Assembly (NCBI GenBank): GCA_949294455.1
Contig: CASFHD010000009.1
Span: forward strand, 1 to 40,883
Direction of reading: 5' to 3'
Origin: an uncultured Christensenella sp.
GTDB lineage: Bacteria; Bacillota; Clostridia; Christensenellales; UBA1242
Length of the DNA: 40,883 bases
The notes under the pieces are model-generated. The model had not been told where the DNA came from and did not search any database. It saw only the letters and a list, made by a program, of their open reading frames with translations. Every line of letters begins with the position of its first letter. Position 1 is the first letter of the stretch. Shown in pieces: positions 34,497 through 40,883 of the stretch. The position numbers and the translations under genes are program-made.

Positions 34497-34538
34497 TGGT
34501 CTAGTTCATACTAGACAAGGACGCATTAAAATAATGCA
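34497..34538 (-). promoter_or_regulatory. rpsF leader hairpins, possible S6:S18 control element
   Basis: The leader contains GCATTA/TAATGC (34524-34529 with 34533-34538) and a stronger stem GTCTAGT/ACTAGAC (34500-34506 with 34511-34517) with a bulged base on its extension. Many bacteria autoregulate rpsF operons through an S6:S18-binding leader; this position fits, but the consensus fold was not confirmed. A TTGACA -35 box lies upstream at 34572-34567 on the minus strand, with a weak -10 near 34545-34550. Confidence 0.4.
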
Positions 34539-34587
34539 CTAAAAAATTATCATATATTTTATACTTTGTCAATACTTTAAACATATT

Positions 34588-34617
34588 TTGAATATTTTAT
34601 ATTTTAGAAAATATAAT
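34588..34617 (+). promoter_or_regulatory. Promoter of the PdaB-like gene, leaderless configuration
   Basis: TTGAAT (34588-34593), an 18-base spacer and a perfect TATAAT (34612-34617) end five bases before ATG 34623. No ribosome binding site is present. Confidence 0.65.
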
Positions 34618-34622
34618 AGTCT

Positions 34623-35327
34623 ATGGCTTCAAGAAAAAAAATAAATATTATTTCAAATATAGTGATAGTAGCAGTTATTTTAATAGTAGCAGGAGTATCA
34701 ATTCCATTTAATTTTGGGACAAGCGAAGTAAAAGCAAATCCTAATGTTATATATCGTGGAAACGAGAACAGCAATAATGTTAGTTTTATGATAAATGTTT
34801 ATTGGGGGAGTGAATATTTAGTGGATATGCTAGATGTTTTTGATGCTTATAGCGTAAAAACTACATTTTTTGTAGGTGGTGCTTGGGCTAGTAAAAATAT
34901 TGAATTATTAAAAGATATAAAAAACAGAGGACACGAAATTGCAAATCACGGTTTTAACCATAGAGACCAAGATAAGTTAAACTATGAACAAAATTATGAT
35001 GAAATTAGAAATAATCACGAGTTAATATTAAAAAATATTTCAGTAGAAATGAATCTTTTTGCTCCGCCATCTGGTGCTTATTCTGATATCACAGTACAAT
35101 GTGCAACAGATTTAGGCTATCGTACAATAATGTGGACACATGACACTATTGATTGGAGAGATAAAGATAGTGATTTAATCTATAAGCGTGCGACAGAAAA
35201 TTTGTCAAACGGAGACTTAATTCTTATGCACCCTACTGAAAATACTTTAAAAGCCCTTGCAAATATTTTAGCCTATGCAATAAATAATGGTTATAATCCC
35301 ACAACTGTAAGTAACACTATTGCATAA
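34623..35327 (+). CDS. PdaB-like polysaccharide deacetylase with altered active site
   Basis: A 234-residue NodB-fold protein with one N-terminal anchor helix (about 8-28), so it acts outside the membrane. HxxxH zinc ligands are present at His109 and His113, the motif 4 region reads THDTIDW, and the late His is 203 (ILMHPT). The first motif, TFDISWG in Bacillus PdaB, reads FMINVYWG, so the catalytic-base Asp is Asn58. The motif 3 Arg is replaced (FAPPSG). It may be a non-catalytic or changed-mechanism relative. PdaB-type proteins act on spore cortex; a sporulation role here is inferred from family and from the nearby spo0A. Confidence 0.8.
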   Translation: MASRKKINIISNIVIVAVILIVAGVSIPFNFGTSEVKANPNVIYRGNENSNNVSFMINVYWGSEYLVDMLDVFDAYSVKTTFFVGGAWASKNIELLKDIKNRGHEIANHGFNHRDQDKLNYEQNYDEIRNNHELILKNISVEMNLFAPPSGAYSDITVQCATDLGYRTIMWTHDTIDWRDKDSDLIYKRATENLSNGDLILMHPTENTLKALANILAYAINNGYNPTTVSNTIA

Positions 35328-35348
35328 TTTAAACTTATATATTACAAA

Positions 35349-35377
35349 AAAAGGAATATTTAACTTATATTCCTTTT
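35349..35377 (+). terminator. Terminator after the PdaB-like gene
   Basis: AAAAGGAATAT (35349-35359) pairs with ATATTCCTTTT (35367-35377) around TTAACTT. It is A-rich before and T-rich after, so it may also serve alaS. The rest of the gap to 35604 is AT-rich and shows nothing. Confidence 0.75.
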
Positions 35378-35604
35378 ATTATAACTTCTTATATTTTATC
35401 AAATTTATTATTTATATTTTATTTATTTTTTTATGATTTATTAAATTTATTGTTGATTTTTACAGTGTTAAAACTAATTCTATAAATTAAATATTTTTTT
35501 TAATTTGTAAATAGATTTTGTAATTCTATTTTTTACATTTTTTATAATTTATATTATATTAAAATTTTTACTTATTTGTAACATAAAGTATTTGTATTAG
35601 AAAA

Positions 35605-37422
35605 TTAAAAATTAATTATTGCCTTAATTCTTCTAACACCAGCTGATGAAGCCTCTTGTTTTATTATTTTGAAATTTTTGAGTTCAGCAGTATTTTTTGC
35701 GTGTGGACCACCACATATTTCTTTTGAATAACCGGGAATAGTGTAAACAGTTACTTTTTCACCATATTTATTTTCAAATTCACCTAAAGCACCACTATTT
35801 TTTGCTTCTTCTAAAGTCATTTCTGAACACTGTACATCTATACTTTTTTTTATTGCTTCATTTACAATGTCTTCTACTTGTTTAATTTCTTCATCTGTCA
35901 ATTTTCTATCAAATGAAAAATCAAATCTAGCACGTTCACTTGTAATATTTGAACCCTTTTGATGAACATTTTCTCCTAATACTTTCCTTAAAGCGCCTAA
36001 CATTAAGTGTACGGCAGTGTGTAAGCGAGTTGTTTGTTCACTTGTATCTGCAAGACCACCTTTAAACATACCAGCAGAGGTTGTTCTTGCAAGTTCTTGG
36101 TGTTCTTTGTAAGCATCATCAAAACCATTTTTATCTACATCAAAACCGCGTTCTTTTGCCATTTCAATTGTCATTTCAATAGGAAAACCAAATGTATCAT
36201 ATAATCTAAATGCTTGTTTACCAGAAATTATATTTTCTACTATAGTGTTTGGATTTTGTTTTTGCATAAATTCTCTTTTTCTAATAATCGAATTTATAAC
36301 TTTTTCAAATTCCTTTGTTCCTTCTTCCAAAGTCTTTAAGAACTTTTCTTCTTCATTATTGAGTTCTTTTACAATTATATCTTTATTCCTTTCTAATTCT
36401 GGATAATCGCTTTTATATTCGGCTACATACTCTAAAGCAATTTTTGATAAACTTCCTTTAGGTAAATTTATAATTTTACTTGTTCTAATAGCTCGCCTTA
36501 TCAATCTTCTTAAAATGTAACCAGCCCCTGTATTGCTAGGAAGTGTAGAGTGCTCATCACCTAATATAAACGTTGCCGTTCTAATATGGTCAGCAATAAT
36601 TCTCATTTCTTTTTTAAAGTCGTTATATGATTTTCCTGTTAAGTTTTCAATTAATTTTATAACAGGACGCCAAATATCTGTTAAGTAATTATCATCATAG
36701 CCATTAAGTACTGCAATAGTTCGTTCTAATCCCATACCGGTATCAATGTTTTTTTGCTTTAATGGTTCAAATTTACCATCAATAGTGTGGTTAAATTCCA
36801 TAAAAACATTATTCCAAATTTCCATCCATCTTTTATCTTCTGGATTAAATTTTTTAGGAGCTTTATTATTGTTGTCAGTCCAATAAAACATTTCAGTGTC
36901 GCTTCCACAAGGACCTGTTAAATCCATACTAGGCCACCAATTATCTTCAGCAGGTAAATATGCAATTCTATCCTTATCTACCCCTTGCTTAATCCATAAT
37001 TTTGCAGTATATTCATCTGCTTTTACTTGCTCATTTCCTTTAAAGACTGTAAATGCTAACCTAGCTTTTGGAATGTTTAAAACTTTTGTTAGCATTTCAT
37101 AACTCCAAGCCACTGCTTCATCTTTAAAATAATCACCCAAACTCCAATTTCCAAGCATTTCAAAGAAGGTGTGATGACAATAATCGCCAACTTCATCAAT
37201 ATCATTTGTTCTAATGCATTTTTGAACATTAAATAGTCTTTTCCCTAAAGGGTGAGATTTACCTAAAAGATAAGGTACTAATGGTTGCATCCCTGCAGTG
37301 TTAAACAAAACACTTGGGTCATTTTCTGGTATAACTGATGCAGAAGGAATTTCTTTATGACCTTTTGATAGATAAAAATTTCTCCATTTTTCTATTAAAT
37401 CTTTTCTAGTTAGTTGTTCCAT
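35605..37422 (-). CDS. alaS: Mini alanyl-tRNA synthetase
   Basis: A 605-residue class II synthetase for tRNA-Ala, against about 870 in most bacteria. The catalytic core is normal (MEQLTRKDLIEKWRNFYLSK start, NTAGMQPLVPYLLG, GxGLERT as TGMGLERT). The editing-site ligands are present: HTAVH (about 467-471) and CGGPH (about 568-572). However, the beta-barrel stretch of about 95 residues that normally precedes HxxxH is missing, and the protein ends at RRIKAIINF just after the editing domain, so the C-terminal DHHA1/C-Ala domain is also absent. No frameshift or remnant was seen downstream. It follows glnS by 10 bases. Confidence 0.92.
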   Translation of the reverse strand: MEQLTRKDLIEKWRNFYLSKGHKEIPSASVIPENDPSVLFNTAGMQPLVPYLLGKSHPLGKRLFNVQKCIRTNDIDEVGDYCHHTFFEMLGNWSLGDYFKDEAVAWSYEMLTKVLNIPKARLAFTVFKGNEQVKADEYTAKLWIKQGVDKDRIAYLPAEDNWWPSMDLTGPCGSDTEMFYWTDNNNKAPKKFNPEDKRWMEIWNNVFMEFNHTIDGKFEPLKQKNIDTGMGLERTIAVLNGYDDNYLTDIWRPVIKLIENLTGKSYNDFKKEMRIIADHIRTATFILGDEHSTLPSNTGAGYILRRLIRRAIRTSKIINLPKGSLSKIALEYVAEYKSDYPELERNKDIIVKELNNEEEKFLKTLEEGTKEFEKVINSIIRKREFMQKQNPNTIVENIISGKQAFRLYDTFGFPIEMTIEMAKERGFDVDKNGFDDAYKEHQELARTTSAGMFKGGLADTSEQTTRLHTAVHLMLGALRKVLGENVHQKGSNITSERARFDFSFDRKLTDEEIKQVEDIVNEAIKKSIDVQCSEMTLEEAKNSGALGEFENKYGEKVTVYTIPGYSKEICGGPHAKNTAELKNFKIIKQEASSAGVRRIKAIINF

Positions 37423-37432
37423 ATTTATCCTT

Positions 37433-39055
37433 TTATTTTGAATCCTTTAAACTTACAATTTCATTGTAGATTAAATTATCTTTTGTGCTATATTTGTCTA
37501 GGTAATAATAGCCTAATCTTATGAATTGCAATTGTTTATTTGGAAGTTTTAATGCATAATTTTCTATAAAGCCATTATGTTTTAATAGAGAATTAGGATT
37601 AATAACATTTTCAAGATTATCTTTATCAAATACTTCGCCATCTTTTAGTATATTTGAATAATGTCTAGTTTCAATTTGTTTACAATGATTTCTCGATAGC
37701 CAATGAATTGTGCCTTTTGCTTTTATGCCAAGATTTTCTGCATCATATACTATACTACAATTTAAATGGTCAATATTTCCCAATTTATCTTTAACAATCT
37801 CATCACAACGGATAATGTATGCACCCATAAGTCTTACAACACCACCTAATGTAAGCCTGTGGAATTTTGATGCAGGTATTTCCATAAAATCTTCACTTTC
37901 AATATATAATTCGTTTGAAAAAATTGCTGTATGCTTTTTGCTGTTTTTAATTGTAGGATTGTTTGAAATCTGAATTTTTTCGCTAATTTTATTATAATTT
38001 GTTATATTAACTTTTAATGGGTTGATAACTGCCATAACTCTTGTTGCTATAGCATTTAAGTTATCTCTAACACAGGCTTCCAAAATGTGCGGTTTAACAA
38101 TGCTATTTGACTTGCTAACGCCAATTCTGTTACAGAATTCTTTTATACTTTCTGGTGTATAACCTTTTCTTCTAAGAGCAGAAATGGTAGGCATTCTTGG
38201 GTCGTCCCAGCCATCAACATAACCTAAATCTACTAACATTTTTAAATATCGCTTGCTCATTATTGTGCCTTCAAGGTTAAGTCTAGCGAATTCTATTTGT
38301 CTAGGTTTAGAACTAACTATTGATACATTGTTGATAAACCAATCGTAAAGAGGTCTATGGTCTTCATATTCAAGTGAACATAAACTATGTGTTATGTTTT
38401 CTTTTGCGTCTGATAGTGGGTGAGCAAAATCGTACATAGGATATATACACCACTTGTTACCTTGCCTATAATGAGACACTCTCATTATTCGATATATAAC
38501 AGGGTCTCTAAAGTTTATGTTAGGTGATGACATATCTATTTTTGCACGAAGTGTTTTGCTGCCATCTTCAAATTTTCCTTCTTTCATTTCAGCAAAAAGT
38601 TTTAAATTTTCTTCTATTGTTCTATTTCTGTATGGACTATTTGTTCCAGGCTCAGTTAATGTTCCTCTCGTTTTATTTATTTCCTCTTTAGACAAATCGC
38701 AAACATACGCTTTTCCTTGCTTTATTAAGTCAACAGCACAATCATATAGATAATCGTAATAATCAGAGGCATAATAAATTTTTTTATATTTAAACCCCAA
38801 CCATTTTATATCTTCTATAATGGCATTTTCGTACAAAACATCTTCTTTAGCAGGATTTGTGTCATCGAAACGCAAATTAGTGTAACCGCCAAACTTTTCA
38901 GCAGTAGTAAAATCAATACAAAGAGCCTTGCAGTGTCCAATATGCAAAAATCCATTTGGCTCAGGTGGGAATCTTGTAATAATTTTTTTTAAATTTTTGT
39001 TTTTTATATCTTCAACAATTTCTTGTTCAATGTAGTTGCTAGGTGTGATATTCAT
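37433..39055 (-). CDS. glnS: Glutaminyl-tRNA synthetase
   Basis: A 540-residue class I synthetase attaching Gln directly to tRNA-Gln. HIGH is exact at residues 38-41 (PPEPNGFLHIGH), and the second ATP motif is MSKR (GTIMSKRYLKML). The region YPMYDFAHPLSDAKENITHSLCSLEYEDHRPLYDW is typical of GlnRS. Two C-terminal beta-barrels follow. Many Gram-positive bacteria lack GlnRS and use GatCAB. AAGGAG precedes the ATG. First gene of the glnS-alaS operon. Confidence 0.96.
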   Translation of the reverse strand: MNITPSNYIEQEIVEDIKNKNLKKIITRFPPEPNGFLHIGHCKALCIDFTTAEKFGGYTNLRFDDTNPAKEDVLYENAIIEDIKWLGFKYKKIYYASDYYDYLYDCAVDLIKQGKAYVCDLSKEEINKTRGTLTEPGTNSPYRNRTIEENLKLFAEMKEGKFEDGSKTLRAKIDMSSPNINFRDPVIYRIMRVSHYRQGNKWCIYPMYDFAHPLSDAKENITHSLCSLEYEDHRPLYDWFINNVSIVSSKPRQIEFARLNLEGTIMSKRYLKMLVDLGYVDGWDDPRMPTISALRRKGYTPESIKEFCNRIGVSKSNSIVKPHILEACVRDNLNAIATRVMAVINPLKVNITNYNKISEKIQISNNPTIKNSKKHTAIFSNELYIESEDFMEIPASKFHRLTLGGVVRLMGAYIIRCDEIVKDKLGNIDHLNCSIVYDAENLGIKAKGTIHWLSRNHCKQIETRHYSNILKDGEVFDKDNLENVINPNSLLKHNGFIENYALKLPNKQLQFIRLGYYYLDKYSTKDNLIYNEIVSLKDSK

Positions 39056-39074
39056 AAAAACTCCTTAAAAGTAT

Positions 39075-39102
39075 ATTATAACAAATTTATTTGATTTTTC
39101 AA
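39075..39102 (-). promoter_or_regulatory. glnS-alaS promoter
   Basis: On the minus strand TTGAAA (39102-39097), a 16-base spacer and TATAAT (39080-39075). Confidence 0.7.
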
Positions 39103-39162
39103 GGATTTTATTTAACTATGTAAAAAATTAGTGTTTTTTATATTAGTAATTTAAGTTTATAA

Positions 39163-39191
39163 TTGATAAAGTTAAAAGTGTGTGTTATAAT
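39163..39191 (+). promoter_or_regulatory. sufC promoter
   Basis: TTGATA (39163-39168), a 17-base spacer and TATAAT (39186-39191). The leader of about 55 bases includes an imperfect inverted repeat TCAATT/AATTGA. Confidence 0.65.
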
Positions 39192-39251
39192 ACTTTTGTC
39201 AATTTTGGTAATATAGTAATTGATAATTAAAAATATTAACGAGGATAAAAG

Positions 39252-39962
39252 TTGAATAAAATTGTAATAAAAGATTTAAGCATAAAAATAGCAGATGATA
39301 AAAACCTGTTAAAAGATATTAATATAGAATTTAATGCTGGTGAAATTACAGCAATTACAGGACATAATGGAAGTGGAAAATCGACACTAACTAAAGTTAT
39401 AATGGGCATTTTGAATGCATCGAAAGGAAGCGTAATTTACAATAAAAAAAATATAAATAAACTTTCAATTTGCGAACGCTCTAAATTTTTTTCATACGCT
39501 TTCCAAACTCCAATAAAATTTAAAGGGATAACTGTAAAAGATTTATTTGAAGCAATAAATATTGTAGATTTTAATAAAATGTGTGAGAGTTTATCAAAAG
39601 TAGGACTTTGTGCTAGAGATTACATTGATAGAACTTTTGATAATTCATTGTCAGGTGGAGAATTAAAAAGAATTGAACTTGCAATTTCTATTTCACGGCC
39701 TGCTGATTTTTATATTTTTGATGAACCAGAAGCCGGTATAGATTTATGGAGTTTTGATAATCTTATTTCAATATTTAATGAATTAAAAAATTTAGGTGCG
39801 GGTGTTATTGTTGTATCACATCAGAATAAAATATTAGAAAATTCAGATAAAATAGTCGTTTTAAATTCTGGCAAAATAGAGAAATTTGGAAAATCTAACG
39901 ATGTTTTGAAAACTATTTCTAATGCAAAATGCAAAAAATTAAGTGAGGCAAATAATGGATAA
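39252..39962 (+). CDS. sufC: Fe-S cluster assembly ATPase SufC
   Basis: A 236-residue ABC-type ATPase that works with SufB/SufD scaffolds in cytoplasmic iron-sulfur cluster assembly. Walker A is GHNGSGKS (37-44), signature LSGGELKR (about 136-143) and Walker B FYIFDEPEAGID. It starts at TTG 39252, seven bases after GAGG (39241-39244). It overlaps the next gene by eight bases. No sufS, sufU or sufD follows inside the window. Confidence 0.93.
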   Translation: MNKIVIKDLSIKIADDKNLLKDINIEFNAGEITAITGHNGSGKSTLTKVIMGILNASKGSVIYNKKNINKLSICERSKFFSYAFQTPIKFKGITVKDLFEAINIVDFNKMCESLSKVGLCARDYIDRTFDNSLSGGELKRIELAISISRPADFYIFDEPEAGIDLWSFDNLISIFNELKNLGAGVIVVSHQNKILENSDKIVVLNSGKIEKFGKSNDVLKTISNAKCKKLSEANNG

Positions 39963-40866
39963 AATTGAGAAAGAATTATTAAATGCTGTTGCCGATTTAC
40001 ACGATATACCTACAGGTTCATACAATATTAGAAAAAATGGGAAACTATTATCAAGAAGTTCTGATGAAGATATAACAATTGTTTCAAAAACAGGAGTTGA
40101 TGGTATTGATATTTATGTAAAACCAGGAATAAAAGGAAAATCGGTACATATTCCTGTAATTCTTACAGAAAGTGGAATTCACGATAGTGTGGTAAATGAT
40201 TTTCATATTGGTGAAGGGGCAGAAGTTGTAATTATAGCGGGGTGTGGCATTCATACAAGTACAGGCGAAACAAGTCATTTAGGTAACCACAACTTTTATT
40301 TAGAAAAAAATTCAAAAGTAAAATATATTGAAAGACATATTGGTATGGGGGGAAAAGCAAAAAAGATTTTTACTCCAAACACGAATATTAAGATGAATGA
40401 AAATTCTTTTTTTGAAATGGAAACAAGTCAGTTGGGTGGAGTAAGTTTCAGTGAAAGAAATACTACTGCAATATTAAATGAAAATGCGAAATTACAAGTA
40501 ACTGAAAAAATATTAACAGAAGATGAAGATGAATGTATAAGTACATTTGAAGTATTTTTAAACGAAACGAAATCGTCTTGTGAAATTGTTTCAAGAGGGG
40601 TAGCAAGAGGATATTCGCAACAAAAGTTTTCCACTTCATTAATTGGTAATAGTGAATGTTTTGGACATATTGAATGTGATGCAATAGTTACAGACAAATC
40701 AAGAATTGTTTCAATTCCTCAAATTGAAGCAAATGATGTAAATGCTAGCCTTGTTCACGAGGCGGCAATAGGTAAAATCGCAAATGAACAAATTATAAAA
40801 TTAATGACATTGGGATTAGATGAACATCAGGCGGAAACATTTATTATAAACGGATTTTTAAAATAA
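39955..40866 (+). CDS. sufB: SufB/SufD-family scaffold protein
   Basis: A 303-residue SufBD-domain protein, the partner of SufC for building Fe-S clusters. The beta-helix core has the C-terminal pattern SLIGNSECFGHIECDAIVTDKSRIVSIPQI and HEAAIGKIANEQIIKLMTLGLDEHQAE, typical of SufB. It is much shorter than E. coli SufB (about 495) and lacks the N-terminal extension, as in the minimal two-gene SUF/SMS systems of archaea and Clostridia. ATG 39955 is chosen over an upstream in-frame GTG at 39943, within sufC. The symbol is tentative between sufB and sufD. Confidence 0.85.
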   Translation: MDKIEKELLNAVADLHDIPTGSYNIRKNGKLLSRSSDEDITIVSKTGVDGIDIYVKPGIKGKSVHIPVILTESGIHDSVVNDFHIGEGAEVVIIAGCGIHTSTGETSHLGNHNFYLEKNSKVKYIERHIGMGGKAKKIFTPNTNIKMNENSFFEMETSQLGGVSFSERNTTAILNENAKLQVTEKILTEDEDECISTFEVFLNETKSSCEIVSRGVARGYSQQKFSTSLIGNSECFGHIECDAIVTDKSRIVSIPQIEANDVNASLVHEAAIGKIANEQIIKLMTLGLDEHQAETFIINGFLK

Positions 40867-40883
40867 TTTAATTAATATTAATT

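Noticed and set aside
35378-35604. Remnant of the missing AlaRS C-terminal domain
   Set aside because: The stretch is AT-rich with stops in all frames on the minus strand and no recognisable DHHA1 motifs.
169-40866. Reassignment of TGA to tryptophan
   Set aside because: Full-length conserved proteins are uninterrupted under the standard bacterial code and Trp residues are encoded by TGG, so only absence of TGA as stop is supported.

Overview
The window is a chromosomal origin region from a very AT-rich (roughly one quarter G+C by eye) Gram-positive bacterium. A full-length spo0A gene, a SPOCS/LysM (SipL-like) spore-coat morphogenesis gene, a PdaB-like deacetylase, GAAC-N4-GTTY-type SOS signals and strong Shine-Dalgarno sequences point to a spore-forming or formerly spore-forming Bacillota, most likely an uncultured Clostridia-like lineage. 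All but two of the 36 protein genes end in TAA (ftsK and rpsF use TAG) and none ends in TGA.

Layout. 1-17.9 kb is entirely on the + strand: an M16 peptidase, recF, dnaA, a 1-kb non-coding dnaA-dnaN gap that looks like oriC, dnaN, then rpmH-rnpA-yidD-yidC-jag (ribosome, RNase P and membrane insertion), mnmE-mnmG-rsmG (tRNA/rRNA modification), parA-parB (origin segregation), a second 1-kb non-coding gap with parS-like palindromes, tRNA-Arg(ACG) and an ABC exporter. In Bacillus-type origins the rpmH...parB block points away from dnaA; here it is flipped behind dnaN and recF lies upstream of dnaA.

18-22.6 kb is a short mixed-strand section: a six-helix membrane protein, a DUF2188-like protein, the SPOCS/LysM protein divergent from spo0A with a perfect 0A box between them, and a zinc-ribbon protein with a very acidic tail. 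22.6-29.7 kb is a minus-strand operon fabG-ftsK/spoIIIE-pgsA-recA-recN, with a LexA-type box in front of recA. 29.7-33.4 kb holds two unrecognised envelope proteins and gltX. 33.4-34.5 kb is the rpsF-ssb-rpsR operon on the minus strand. 34.6-35.3 kb is the PdaB-like protein, 35.6-39.1 kb a minus-strand glnS-alaS operon in which alaS is a strikingly short form, and 39.2-40.9 kb a minimal sufC-sufB Fe-S assembly pair.

The most unusual signals are: the rearranged origin; an array of AGTTATTTA elements between two DnaA-box clusters; a cluster of divergent parS sites after parB; repeated promoters whose -10 box sits 5-7 bases from an ATG with no ribosome binding site, implying leaderless mRNAs; complete absence of TGA stops; a mini-AlaRS lacking two domains; a YidC with a long extra loop; a PdaB relative with Asn in place of the catalytic Asp; and two tandem palindromic operator-like repeats over the first gene's promoter. 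No CRISPR array, insertion sequence, prophage or rRNA gene was seen.
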